From contig JAUIHI010000034.1 in NCBI GenBank assembly GCA_030432295.1, positions 1 through 64,000 of the forward strand: a DNA stretch of 64,000 nt. Direction: 5' to 3'. How positions within the stretch are numbered: position 1 is the stretch's first letter; each line of letters begins with the position of its first letter. The stretch comes from Anaerolineae bacterium. Its GTDB lineage: Bacteria > Chloroflexota > Anaerolineae > Caldilineales > Caldilineaceae. The position numbers and the translations under genes were made by a program. The notes under the pieces are model-generated. The model searched no databases. It worked only from the letters and a program-made list of their open reading frames with translations, and had not been told where the DNA came from. Shown piece by piece: positions 23,281 through 33,800 of the stretch.

Positions 23281-24663
23281 TTAGGGCAATTGAAAACCTT
23301 CGGGCAAACGCGCATCCGTCAGATTGGCCCGCTCCCATTGTACGCCCTCTAGCCGGGCGTCGGTCAAATCGGCGTTGACCAATCGGGCGGAGACGAGAAT
23401 CGCGCCGGTCAGGTCAGCGCCGGAGAGGTTGGCCCCCTCCAGATTTGCGCCTTGCAGGTCTGCGCCAGCCAAATTGGCCCCGGGCAAATCCGCCCCGGCC
23501 AGATTGACGAAACTGAGATAGCGCCCCCGCAGATCGGCCCCCGCGCCGCCGCGGTTGACAATCTCCCAGCCCAGCCGCCATTTGTCGGCGACGGTTGTCG
23601 AGTCGTCCCAGACCAGACCGACCAGCACCGCCCCGGTCAGGTCGGCGTTCGACAGGTCCGCGCCGGTCAGATTCGCGCCGGTCAACAGACTGTCGCGGAG
23701 GGAGGCGCTGAAGAGGCTGGCCCCACGCAAAATTGCGCCCTGCAGATCAGCCTGGCGCAGGTCGGCTTCGGTCAAAATGGCGTTGGATAGTGCCGCGCCC
23801 TGGAGATCGGCGGCGTAGAGGACGGCCCCGGTCAAGTCCGCCTCCGACAGATCGGCTCCGGCCAGCGAACGGTTGCGCTGGGCACGGTTGACGGTCTCCC
23901 AGACCAGCCGCCATTTGGGATCCAGGCGGGTTGTCTCGTCAATCTGGGCCTGTTGCAGAGCAGCGCCCGCCAACTGCGCGCCGGTAAGGTTGGACCCGGT
24001 CAGGTCGCTCTCCTGCAATTGGGCCTGGCGCATATTTACACCGGTAAAGTCCACCCCGGCCAGATGCGCGCCCCGCAGGTCTGCGCCGGTCAGATTGTGT
24101 CCCACGCCGCCGTCGTTGACAATCTCCCAGACCAGTCGCCACTTCTCCGTCAGGACGGTTCTTTCGTCGATGATTGTGCCCCGCAGATCGGCCCCGGCCA
24201 AAGAAACCGTCGAGAGGTCAGTGCCCCGCAGGTCCGCGCCGGACAGAATCACCTGCTGTAGCCGTGCCCCGGCCAGGAGACTCCCGCGCAAATCTGCTTG
24301 GGTCAGATCGGCTGCGGTCAGGAGTGCGCCGCGCAGGTTGGTCCCTTGCAAATTGGCCCCGGTCAGATTCGCCCCCTGGAAGTTGGCAAAGTAGAGATCG
24401 GCCCCGCTGAAATCCGCCCCGGCCAGGTGCGCACCGACAAAGGATGCTTCCCGCAGGTCTGCCCCGGCAAAGTTGGCTGCGGCCAATTGCTCTCGGTCAT
24501 AGCTTTCCCCCGCGCAGGCGGGCGGGCATCGACGGAAAAGATCGCCAGCGCCGAAGACAATCGCGACGTAGAGCAGAAAGAGCAGGAGAGGCGTGCCTAT
24601 GACCAGTGCCAGCCAGAGTCTGGCCCGCACTATTGGGTCGGCCAGAAATCCGGGCGATTTCAC
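23281..24663 (-). CDS. Membrane-anchored pentapeptide-repeat protein
   Basis: A 460-aa protein. The start is GTG 24663, overlapping the OppF stop as GTGA; the longer frame to 24882 only shadows oppF. One transmembrane helix (about residues 17-38, LWLALVIGTPLLLFLLYVAI) anchors about 400 residues of A(D/N)LxG pentapeptide repeats forming a quadrilateral beta helix. Three times the helix is interrupted by a conserved segment with KWRLxWEIVN or KWRLVWETVN (at about residues 170, 245 and 360). Function unknown. Coupling to the transporter operon suggests it scaffolds or shields the membrane complex; this is inference. Confidence 0.8.
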   Translation of the reverse strand: MKSPGFLADPIVRARLWLALVIGTPLLLFLLYVAIVFGAGDLFRRCPPACAGESYDREQLAAANFAGADLREASFVGAHLAGADFSGADLYFANFQGANLTGANLQGTNLRGALLTAADLTQADLRGSLLAGARLQQVILSGADLRGTDLSTVSLAGADLRGTIIDERTVLTEKWRLVWEIVNDGGVGHNLTGADLRGAHLAGVDFTGVNMRQAQLQESDLTGSNLTGAQLAGAALQQAQIDETTRLDPKWRLVWETVNRAQRNRSLAGADLSEADLTGAVLYAADLQGAALSNAILTEADLRQADLQGAILRGASLFSASLRDSLLTGANLTGADLSNADLTGAVLVGLVWDDSTTVADKWRLGWEIVNRGGAGADLRGRYLSFVNLAGADLPGANLAGADLQGANLEGANLSGADLTGAILVSARLVNADLTDARLEGVQWERANLTDARLPEGFQLP

Positions 24664-25685
24664 GCTGGGGCTGCCGCCTTTGCAGCCGAGGGGTGGTTGG
24701 CCTGTTCGTCGTAGAGGTAGCAGGCGGCTTCGTGGCGGCCCGGCCCGACAGTGTAAAGCGGAGGATGCTCCTTCAGGCAACGGTCCATGCCGTGGGCGCA
24801 GCGGGGATAGAAGCGGCAACCGCTGGAGACGTTGCCCCGCATCTCCTCGTCGTCGATGCTCGTCACCGAATCGCCGCCCCACTTGATTTTGGGATCGGGC
24901 ACGGGGATGGAGTCGATGAGCAACTGGACGTAGGGGTGTTTGGGGTTTTCGATGACCTGTACAGTGTCGCCCCGCTCTGCGGTCTGGCCCTGATAGAGCA
25001 GATAGATGCGGTCGCCGATCTGGTAGGCGGTGCTGAGGTCGTGGGTGATGTAGAGAAAGCTGATGCCCTGTTCGTCGCGCAAGCGCAGCATAATATCCAG
25101 AATCATCGCACGCAGGGATGCGTCCACCATCGAAACCGGCTCGTCGGCCACAATCAGCCGGGGTTTGAGCAGATAGGCCCGGGCCACCATCATTCGCTGG
25201 CGCTGGCCGCCGCTGAGCTGGTGGGGGTACTTTTCCAGCACCTCTTCGCCCCGCATTCCCACTACATTCAGGGCGTCTTCGATCAGTTCTCTGGCTTCGC
25301 TTTTGTTGGCGGCCATCTTGAAATTATTGATGACCATATCGAAGATATGCTTGACCCGATAGAAGGGGTTGTAGACCGCGTAGGGGTCCTGGAAGACGGC
25401 CTGCACCTCCCGCCGGTAGTCCATCAACTGCTGCTTGTCCATTGTCCCAATATCCGTGCCTTTGTACAAAATCTGGCCGGATGAGAGTTCGGTGAAGCCC
25501 AGCACTACATTGGCAAGCGTCGTCTTGCCGCTGCCGCTCTCGCCGGCAATTGTGGTGATGGAGGCAGGTGCGGCGTCGATGGTCAGGTTGTATTCCTGCA
25601 GGGCGACCGTCACTGGACTGGTGTGCAGAAAGCCGCCGCCGTAGACTTTGGTAGCGTTGCGAATTTCGAGAAGGGGAGTCGTCAT
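24660..25685 (-). CDS. Oligopeptide-type ABC importer ATPase (OppF/DppF-like)
   Basis: A 341-aa ATPase with Walker A GESGSGKTT, Q-loop QDPYAVYNPF, signature LSGGQRQRMM and Walker B LIVADEP. The C-terminal oligo_HPY region is Cys-rich (CRFYPRCAHGMDRC), as in Dpp/Opp ATPases that bind an iron-sulfur cluster. It pairs with the OppD-like ATPase upstream (gap filled by an inverted repeat) and is coupled to the pentapeptide gene. The substrate is probably an oligosaccharide or peptide, judged from the neighbourhood. Confidence 0.9.
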   Translation of the reverse strand: MTTPLLEIRNATKVYGGGFLHTSPVTVALQEYNLTIDAAPASITTIAGESGSGKTTLANVVLGFTELSSGQILYKGTDIGTMDKQQLMDYRREVQAVFQDPYAVYNPFYRVKHIFDMVINNFKMAANKSEARELIEDALNVVGMRGEEVLEKYPHQLSGGQRQRMMVARAYLLKPRLIVADEPVSMVDASLRAMILDIMLRLRDEQGISFLYITHDLSTAYQIGDRIYLLYQGQTAERGDTVQVIENPKHPYVQLLIDSIPVPDPKIKWGGDSVTSIDDEEMRGNVSSGCRFYPRCAHGMDRCLKEHPPLYTVGPGRHEAACYLYDEQANHPSAAKAAAPA

Positions 25686-25749
25686 GCAGGCTGGTCCTCG
25701 CGAAAACGGTTGGTAAAACTGTCAAAAAGGTGGGTCAGGTCTTGCTGGC

Positions 25750-25810
25750 GAAACGTGAGGCGTGAAACGTGAGATCACACGAACCTTCTCACGCTTCACG
25801 TTTCGTCTCA
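25750..25810. repeat. GAAACGTGAG inverted repeat between the two ATPase genes
   Basis: GAAACGTGAGGCGTGAAACG (25750-25769) is mirrored by CTCACGCTTCACGTTTCGTC (25788-25807). The right arm runs into the OppD stop codon at 25808-25810. It could reduce read-through into the OppF gene or be a mobile palindrome. Confidence 0.75.
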
Positions 25811-26815
25811 TTCGTACAAATGACACGCCACAAAGTGGCGTGTGCGCAGTTCCCGCATGGGCGGGTTGACCTCCCGGCAGATGTCGGTGACGTGGGGGCA
25901 GCGCAGTTGGAAGATGCAGCCCGGCGGCGGGTTGCGCAGGTCGTGGGTCAGCCCTTCGGTCAATTTGAGCGGCTTGCGCTCTTTGATGGAAGGGATGGAC
26001 TCAATGAGCAATTGGGTGTAGGGGTGCAGGGGTTCGTCGAAGACTGTCTCGACGGGGGAAATCTCTACCATCCGCCCGGCATACATCACCGCCAGCCGAT
26101 CCACCAGTTGGGCCATCAGCCCCATATCGTGGCCGATGACAATCATCGAGACACCCAATCGCTCCTTCACATCCAGCAGCGTCTCGCCCACCACCCGCTG
26201 CACCACCACATCCAGCGCGCTGGTCGGCTCGTCGGCGATGACAATCGCCGGGTGCAGGGCAATCGCCATGGCGATACAGGCCCGCTGCTTCATCCCACCG
26301 CTCAGTTCGTGGGGATACATACTGTAGACCCGGCTAGGCAACCCCACTGTGGCGAGGAGGTTGATAATGCGCTCCTTCAACTCTTTGGCTGGTTTGCGTC
26401 CTTCGTGGGTCTGAATGGCGTCCGCGATCTGCTTGTGGATGCGCATAACCGGGTTGAGGGAATTCATCGCGCCTTGGGGAATCAGCGCCATTTTGTTCCA
26501 GCGCACATCCCGCAGATCCGCGCCCTGGATAGTCGCCAGATCGATACCGTCCAGCAGAATCTGCCCGCCGGTGATGCGTCCCGGCGGCTGTACCAGACGC
26601 AGGATCGCCATAGCCGTCGTCGTCTTGCCACAGCCACTCTCTCCCACCAGCCCGACGATTTCGCTGTCGTAGACCTGGAAGCTCACATCGTCCACGGCCC
26701 GCACATTCCCAGTGGGGGTGGCGTAGTAGACCTTCAGATTCCGCACGTCCAGGACCACATCCGAGCCATTCTTTGCGCCGTCGCTGCCCACTGTGTGTGT
26801 CATCGATACTGTCAT
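25808..26815 (-). CDS. Oligopeptide-type ABC importer ATPase (OppD/DppD-like)
   Basis: A 335-aa ATPase. Walker A GESGCGKTTT, Q-loop PQGAMNSLNPV, signature LSGGMKQRACIAMA and Walker B VIADEPTSALD are present, with a C-terminal HPY domain bearing Cys residues (CIFQLRCPHVTDIC). The start is ATG 26815, overlapping the permease stop as ATGA; the frame to 26932 is a shadow of the permease gene. Confidence 0.9.
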   Translation of the reverse strand: MTVSMTHTVGSDGAKNGSDVVLDVRNLKVYYATPTGNVRAVDDVSFQVYDSEIVGLVGESGCGKTTTAMAILRLVQPPGRITGGQILLDGIDLATIQGADLRDVRWNKMALIPQGAMNSLNPVMRIHKQIADAIQTHEGRKPAKELKERIINLLATVGLPSRVYSMYPHELSGGMKQRACIAMAIALHPAIVIADEPTSALDVVVQRVVGETLLDVKERLGVSMIVIGHDMGLMAQLVDRLAVMYAGRMVEISPVETVFDEPLHPYTQLLIESIPSIKERKPLKLTEGLTHDLRNPPPGCIFQLRCPHVTDICREVNPPMRELRTRHFVACHLYE

Positions 26816-28038
26816 TGTTTCTGAACCCCTCGCAGTCGTGGGTTGGCGATTTCGTCCAGACCGATGGTCATCAGAAAGAGACCGCTGAAGATAATGACGA
26901 GAATGGCGATGGGCAGACCCCACCACCACCACATCCCGCGCAGGATGGCCGCAGCCCGGATGGCATAAAAAATGGTCATGCCCAGGGTGGGAATGCGGGT
27001 GGGGCCGAGGCCCAGGGCTTCCAGACCGGTGGCGGCCAGAATTGCACCGGAGACATTGCCGGTGAAACTGGAGGCCAGATAGGGCAGCAGATTGGGCATC
27101 ATCTCTTTGAACATTATATCAAAGCGGGATGCACCGGAGAGCCGGGCCATCTGCACGTAGCCCCGTTCCCGCATTGTCAATACCTGGGAGCGGATCAGCC
27201 GGGTTGGCCCAGGCCAGGCAAAAATGGCAAGCAGCAGGGCCATATTTTCCACGCTGACTGAGCGCACGTAGGCGGAAATGACGATCAGCACCGCCAGGGA
27301 GGGAATAGTAATGACCGCATCGGAAAGGGTACGGATTACATTGTCCACCCAGCCACCCACAAAGCCGGCGGTGAAACCGAGGAAGATACCGACGAGCATC
27401 CCGATCCCCGCGGCAATCAGACCGATGCGCAAAGAGCGGGGCGCGCCCACCAGCAGCACCGCCAGCATATCCCGCCCGTTGCTCTCTGTCCCCATTGGGT
27501 GATCCCAGGAGGGGATGCCGAAGCCGTAAGGGTTGGTGGTGACAGGACGAGTGATGGTTGTTGCTGTCTGGGCGGGCGCACTTTCCTGGGATGTAGAGGG
27601 GGCCAGGGGATTGCCGCCGGTCATCGAGCCGCTGGCTGTCGGTTTGGGAGCGAGTGGATTGCCCCCGGTCAGCGAACCGCCGCTGGAACTGCTGCTGTTG
27701 CTGGGAGCCAAGGGATTGCCGCCGGTGAGGGATGAGGCGGCTTTGGTAGGTCCAGCCGGAGCCTCGACAGCCGCTGCTGGCGCGGTTTCCACCACCACTT
27801 CCTCCATGCCGTAATCGTAGCCGGGTGCCCAGGGCGGCGGCAGGTTTTGCGGGGAAGTTGCTACCCGGGCCAGGTCCACGTCCCAAAAAAGCGGACCTAA
27901 AACACCCATCAGCGCGACAAAGAGAACCATCGCCAAACCCGAAATAAATTTGGGGTTGAGCCAGGGTGAATCCCACCGATTGACTTTCGCCTTGCGCGGC
28001 GCGGCGCTTTTTGTGCTATCAACAGTCGTAGCGGTCAT
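26812..28038 (-). CDS. Opp/Dpp-type ABC permease (OppC-like) with repeat insertion
   Basis: A 408-aa binding-protein-dependent permease. The C-terminal 240 residues hold the BPD_transp_1 domain (EAA-like loop MARLSGASRFDIMFKEMMP). Between the first helix and the core lies an extra low-complexity segment (about residues 65-170) with three copies of TGGNPLAP separated by Ser/Thr-rich spacers, predicted to be extracytoplasmic. Typical OppC proteins are about 300 aa. It overlaps the OppD gene by four bases and follows the OppB-like gene by three. Confidence 0.9.
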   Translation of the reverse strand: MTATTVDSTKSAAPRKAKVNRWDSPWLNPKFISGLAMVLFVALMGVLGPLFWDVDLARVATSPQNLPPPWAPGYDYGMEEVVVETAPAAAVEAPAGPTKAASSLTGGNPLAPSNSSSSSGGSLTGGNPLAPKPTASGSMTGGNPLAPSTSQESAPAQTATTITRPVTTNPYGFGIPSWDHPMGTESNGRDMLAVLLVGAPRSLRIGLIAAGIGMLVGIFLGFTAGFVGGWVDNVIRTLSDAVITIPSLAVLIVISAYVRSVSVENMALLLAIFAWPGPTRLIRSQVLTMRERGYVQMARLSGASRFDIMFKEMMPNLLPYLASSFTGNVSGAILAATGLEALGLGPTRIPTLGMTIFYAIRAAAILRGMWWWWGLPIAILVIIFSGLFLMTIGLDEIANPRLRGVQKQ

Positions 28039-28041
28039 GCG

Positions 28042-29052
28042 CTAGCCCTTCCCATACGTGATGCGCGGATCGATCAGTGGATAGAGCAGGTCCAGAATCA
28101 GTACCGCTGTGGCTGTTCCCATAATCAGCAAAAAGACAATGCCCTGAATTAATGTGTAATCGTTGGTGACAATGCCTAAATAGAGCAGATAGCCCATGCC
28201 GGGGTAGGCAAAAATGTATTCCACCAGTGTAGCCCCGCCGGCAATCGCGCCCAAATTCAGGGCCAACGCGGTGATCTGGGGCAGAATCGAATTGCGCATC
28301 CCATAAGACCAGAAGACCCGGCTGGGAGGCAGCCCCTTGGCCTCGGCCAAGATCATATAATCCTCGCCATCGTTGGTGATCATCATTCCCCGCATCCCCA
28401 ACGCCCAGAAACCCATAGATGTAACCACAATGGAAAAGGCGGGCAATGTGCCGAAATAGATCACATCTTTGATAAAAGGCCAGTTCCAGCCAATGGTATT
28501 GGTGCTGTTGTAAGCCCCAGAGGGGGGGAACCAGCGTAGACCAAAGGCGAAGACATAAATCAATAAAATACCGAGCATAAAGAAGGGGATAGATGTAAAA
28601 GTAAGGCTGAAAGGCAGAAGATTGCGCGCCCAACCCGGCGTGCGCCGCCAGGCCATCAACGCACCAATGAGGTTGCCCATTACAAAAGAAATAAGTGTTG
28701 ATATCGTGAGCAGGCCCAGAGTCCAGGGCAGGGCCTGGAGCACCATATCATCTACCCGGCTGGGGAAAGAAGCCAGCGAGAAGCCGAGATCAAAGGTCAG
28801 GACGCTGCGCAGATAGTTGAAATATTGGGTGTACCAGGGACCGTCCAGACCGAAGCGGGCGCGCCAGGCTTCGATCATCTGGCCCGCGTTTTCCACATAG
28901 CCTGCCTGGTTGAGCATCCGGCTGACCATCGACGAGACTGGATCGCCAGGGGCCAGGCGCGGAATGATAAAAATAATCGTCGCCCCCAGCCAGATGGTGA
29001 GTATCCACATGCCCAGGCGGCGCAATACATATTTTGGTGTCAGACCACCCAT
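28042..29052 (-). CDS. Opp/Dpp-type ABC permease (OppB-like)
   Basis: A 336-aa permease with an N-terminal OppB_TM helix (YVLRRLGMWILTIWLGATII), LAPGDP motif and the cytoplasmic loop LAEAKGLPPSRVFWSYGMRN. About six transmembrane helices. It heterodimerises with the OppC-like subunit three bases downstream. It is preceded by a gap with two palindromes that separates it from the binding-protein gene, a usual place for differential expression of the binding protein. Confidence 0.9.
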   Translation of the reverse strand: MGGLTPKYVLRRLGMWILTIWLGATIIFIIPRLAPGDPVSSMVSRMLNQAGYVENAGQMIEAWRARFGLDGPWYTQYFNYLRSVLTFDLGFSLASFPSRVDDMVLQALPWTLGLLTISTLISFVMGNLIGALMAWRRTPGWARNLLPFSLTFTSIPFFMLGILLIYVFAFGLRWFPPSGAYNSTNTIGWNWPFIKDVIYFGTLPAFSIVVTSMGFWALGMRGMMITNDGEDYMILAEAKGLPPSRVFWSYGMRNSILPQITALALNLGAIAGGATLVEYIFAYPGMGYLLYLGIVTNDYTLIQGIVFLLIMGTATAVLILDLLYPLIDPRITYGKG

Positions 29053-29085
29053 AAACGAATCCTCTCAACGGTGCGCTTGGGGGAT

Positions 29086-29126
29086 ATTTTAGTAGGGACA
29101 GGTCCAAGACCTGTCCCTACTAAAAT
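29086..29126. repeat. Perfect 19-bp-stem palindrome between SBP and permease genes
   Basis: ATTTTAGTAGGGACAGGTC, CAA, then its exact reverse complement. As RNA on the minus strand it would stop processivity or protect the upstream binding-protein mRNA. AT-rich arms give U-rich ends on both strands. Confidence 0.85.
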
Positions 29127-29148
29127 ACGGTCGTTCACAAACCTGCGC

Positions 29149-29181
29149 AGAAGTCGAACTTTTGGAAAAAGTCTGACTTCT
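29149..29181. repeat. Palindromic repeat family A, copy 3
   Basis: AGAAGTCGAACTTTT / AAAAGTCTGACTTCT stem, with one mismatch, directly downstream of the binding-protein stop. Confidence 0.85.
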
Positions 29182-29191
29182 GTTTTTTGCC

Positions 29192-31087
<1,896 letters not shown>

Positions 31088-31424
31088 TGCAGATTTCTCC
31101 CTATCAGTCTGGTGTATAGAAGGGTACATCCGGAGGGCTTATTCTCCAGGGGAAGCTTCGGAAGTCTACTCTACGTCTATGGCGCGAAAACCCGTCGTCG
31201 AGCGAAACGTATCGATCAGAGTCATTTCGTCGCCAAGTCCACCTCCTTTCTTCCGATCTCTTCGGAAGGCAAACTAGCTTAATTAGTTGGGTGGCGCATC
31301 CCTCACAGGGTTTGCTCGGGAACAGAAGCCAGCGATGGATGCAAGTATGGAAGCCAAATGGGGAGAGGGTATTGGCTTTATACAGCCATTGCTGGCTGCA
31401 TAAACGCTACGACGACATTGTAGC

Positions 31425-31430
31425 TATAAT
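31425..31430 (+). promoter_or_regulatory. Candidate -10 (TATAAT) upstream of the operator pair
   Basis: A perfect TATAAT on the plus strand; its predicted start (about 31437) lies just before the first palindromic operator, so a bound repressor would block it. No good -35 was seen. Confidence 0.35.
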
Positions 31431-31439
31431 AAACCGATT

Positions 31440-31489
31440 CCACATTCAATGTCAAACCCATTTTTTCCACATCCAATGTCGAACTCATT
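31440..31489 (+). promoter_or_regulatory. Tandem palindromic operator pair
   Basis: Two 23-base direct repeats 27 bases apart (31440-31462, 31467-31489), each centred on a palindrome: ACATTCAATGT (31442-31452, perfect) and ACATCCAATGT (31469-31479, one mismatch). They lie in the divergent region between the importer operon and the dehydrogenase/dehydratase operon, a natural place for a sugar-responsive repressor. Confidence 0.55.
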
Positions 31490-31513
31490 GAGCGTCCGCT
31501 TTTTGTGGTTGGT

Positions 31514-31542
31514 TTGTGGGCAATCCGGGGAAGTGATAGACT
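31514..31542 (+). promoter_or_regulatory. Candidate promoter of the Gfo/Idh operon
   Basis: TTGTGG (31514-31519) and TAGACT (31537-31542) with 17-base spacing. The ATG at 31614 is preceded by AAGGAA. Confidence 0.4.
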
Positions 31543-31613
31543 GGTATTTGCTTTTTCTTCCCGCAGCTTTCCCATAAATCGCATCTCATCACCCCCACAA
31601 AAGGAAACTTCTC

Positions 31614-32669
31614 ATGACCACTCTCAAAGTTGGCGTCGTCGGCGTCGGCGGCATTGCCCGCACCCACATGCCCGGCTGGGCCGCCTCGCCCGATGCCGAA
31701 GTCGTGGCGGGCAGCGATGTCAGCCAGGCCGCGTTGGATGCTTGGGGCGCAACCCACGGCGTCACAAAGCTGACTACCAACCCGACCGATCTCTTCGCTG
31801 ACCCCGACATCGACATCATCGACATCTGCACGCCCAATATGTACCACGCGGAGCTGGCCATCGCCGCGCTGGACGCGGGCAAGCACGTCATCTGCGAGAA
31901 GCCCCTGGCCCCCACCCCGGCTGAAATCCGTCGGATGATCGAGGCCAGGGATCGCAGCGGCAAGAAGCTGATGACCGCCCAGCACTTCCGCTTCAAAGGC
32001 AACTCCCAGGCCATGAAAGCTGAGATCGACACCGGCGTCCTCGGCAGCGTCTATCACGGGCGCAGTTGGATGATGCGGCGCAACGGCTTCATCCCCAGCG
32101 CTACCTTCACTGACAAGCGTCACAGCGGCGGTGGCCCCTGTATCGACATCGGCGTCCACGTCCTCGACCTGACCCTCTGGCAGATGGGCAACCCCCAGCC
32201 TGTGGCGGTGACTGGTGTGGCCGGTGCACCCCTGGCCCATCTGCCCGGCCAGTTTGCCGCCTGGAACCGGGAAGCGCCCATGCCCGCTGTCTGGGATGTG
32301 GAGGACTACGCCGCTGCTTTCATCCGCTTTGAGACCGGCGCGACGCTTGTGCTGGAAGTCAGTTGGCTGCTCCACCACGACATCGAAGGCGAGGATATGC
32401 AGATTTGGCTCTATGGCACGGAAGGGGGCTGTCACTGGCCGAAGGCCCAATTCCTGAGCAGCAACTACCAGACGAAGCAGTTGTACAACCGGGAACTGAA
32501 ATTGACGAAAGACCCACTGGAACCCCACGCGCTGGAATGCGTTCAATTCGCCAGAGCCATCGCCACCGACGCGCCCTCCCCCGTCCCCGCCGAACATTCC
32601 CTGCAAGTGCTCTCCATTTTGGATGGCATCTACCGCAGCCAGAAAGAAGGAAAGGAAGTCCAGATATGA
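31614..32669 (+). CDS. Gfo/Idh/MocA-family NAD(P)-dependent dehydrogenase
   Basis: A 351-aa protein with a Rossmann GVVGVGGIARTHMPGW dinucleotide-binding start, the family motif CEKPLAPTPAE (Glu-Lys-Pro) and a C-terminal alpha/beta domain with GGGPCIDIGVHVLDL carrying the His of the active site. It oxidises or reduces a sugar or inositol-like substrate. It is coupled by ATGA to an enolase-superfamily gene, so the two probably act in sequence on a sugar acid or lactone. The RBS AAGGAA lies nine bases before the ATG. Confidence 0.9.
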   Translation: MTTLKVGVVGVGGIARTHMPGWAASPDAEVVAGSDVSQAALDAWGATHGVTKLTTNPTDLFADPDIDIIDICTPNMYHAELAIAALDAGKHVICEKPLAPTPAEIRRMIEARDRSGKKLMTAQHFRFKGNSQAMKAEIDTGVLGSVYHGRSWMMRRNGFIPSATFTDKRHSGGGPCIDIGVHVLDLTLWQMGNPQPVAVTGVAGAPLAHLPGQFAAWNREAPMPAVWDVEDYAAAFIRFETGATLVLEVSWLLHHDIEGEDMQIWLYGTEGGCHWPKAQFLSSNYQTKQLYNRELKLTKDPLEPHALECVQFARAIATDAPSPVPAEHSLQVLSILDGIYRSQKEGKEVQI

Positions 32670-33799
32670 CAGCCTCACGAATCAAAATCACCGAAATTAA
32701 GCAATTGAATTTGCGCGTCGTCGAAGACATCGGCGACATCGAACCGGCCTGGGACTTGGGCGGCAAAATGCACTTCACCCGGGGCGGTGGCTCTGTGGTG
32801 GAAATCCACACCGACGCGGGTCTGGTGGGGATTGGTCCCGGCGTCGCGCCGGACCTGCTGCCTGTGCTCAATGCCAAACTGGTGGGCGAGGACCCCTTCG
32901 ACACCGAAAAACATGTGGGGATGCTGCGCTACTACGCCCGGGGCGTGGCCTACCGGGGCGCAACCGGCGTGGACATCGCCCTGTGGGACCTGATCGGCAA
33001 AGCCTGCGGCCAGCCTCTCTGGAAACTGTGGGGCGGCGCCAAAGAGAAAGTGCCCGCCTACGCTTCGATGGTGGCCCTCTCCACCCCGGAGGAACGAGCC
33101 GACCTGGCTGCCCGTCTGGTCGAGGAGGGTTGGCAGGCCATCAAATTGCGCATCCACTGCAAAACAATGGCGGAAGACATCGAAATTGTCGAGAAGGTGC
33201 GGGCCGCGGTGGGGGACAAAATGACAATTCTGGTGGACGCCAACCAGGCCCAGTCCAGCGGCAACTGGCAGCCGGGCATCCTCTGGGACTATCGCCGGGC
33301 GGTAGAGACGGCCCGGGAATTGCAGCGGCTGGGTGTCTACTGGCTGGAAGAACCCCTGCCCCGCTACGCCTTCGACCAACTGGCCAAGCTCAATGCCGAA
33401 GTCGATATGGCGATTGCTGGCGGCGAGAACAACCCGGGCCTGCACGAATTTGTACAGATGTTGGAAGAGAACGTGTACGATGTGTTGCAGCCAGAAAGTA
33501 TGGTGGCCGAGGGCATCACAACCCTGCGCAAGATTGGCGTCCTGGCCGAAGCCTACGGCAAGCAGATTTGCCCCCATCACGGCGGGCGCAACCTGGGTAC
33601 AATCGCCCACCTGCACCTGACCTGCGCCTGGCGTCACGCGCCATTTCTGGAAGTCTTGCACGATCCGCCAGTCGGGGATTACACTTACGGCTTCTCCAAT
33701 CTCGCCAACCCGCCGGTCATCGACAGCGAAGGATTCATCCACGCACCGATGGGGCCGGGGCTGGGCGTGGAAATCAACCGGGATTTGATTGTGAGTTAG
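32666..33799 (+). CDS. Enolase-superfamily (mandelate racemase/sugar-acid dehydratase) enzyme
   Basis: A 377-aa protein. An N-terminal capping domain is followed by the barrel with KLRIHC (Lys-x-Arg), DANQAQ, EEPL and GGENN metal ligands and HHGG carrying the general-base His. The pattern fits sugar-acid dehydratases (galactonate/fuconate-like) of the MR subgroup. Given the fucosidase, importer and dehydrogenase nearby, dehydration of L-fuconate or a related acid is a reasonable inference, not shown. Start ATG 32666 overlaps the upstream stop by four bases. Confidence 0.88.
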   Translation: MTASRIKITEIKQLNLRVVEDIGDIEPAWDLGGKMHFTRGGGSVVEIHTDAGLVGIGPGVAPDLLPVLNAKLVGEDPFDTEKHVGMLRYYARGVAYRGATGVDIALWDLIGKACGQPLWKLWGGAKEKVPAYASMVALSTPEERADLAARLVEEGWQAIKLRIHCKTMAEDIEIVEKVRAAVGDKMTILVDANQAQSSGNWQPGILWDYRRAVETARELQRLGVYWLEEPLPRYAFDQLAKLNAEVDMAIAGGENNPGLHEFVQMLEENVYDVLQPESMVAEGITTLRKIGVLAEAYGKQICPHHGGRNLGTIAHLHLTCAWRHAPFLEVLHDPPVGDYTYGFSNLANPPVIDSEGFIHAPMGPGLGVEINRDLIVS

Positions 33800-33800
33800 G

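Noticed and set aside
24664-24882. N-terminal extension of the pentapeptide protein
   Set aside because: These codons are an Arg/Pro/Leu-rich shadow of oppF; the GTG at 24663 overlaps the oppF stop and is followed by a normal membrane anchor.
31195-31254. 18-codon leader peptide with AGGAGG on the minus strand upstream of the binding-protein gene
   Set aside because: The AGGAGG is 16 bases from the ATG, too far, and no attenuator structure was seen.
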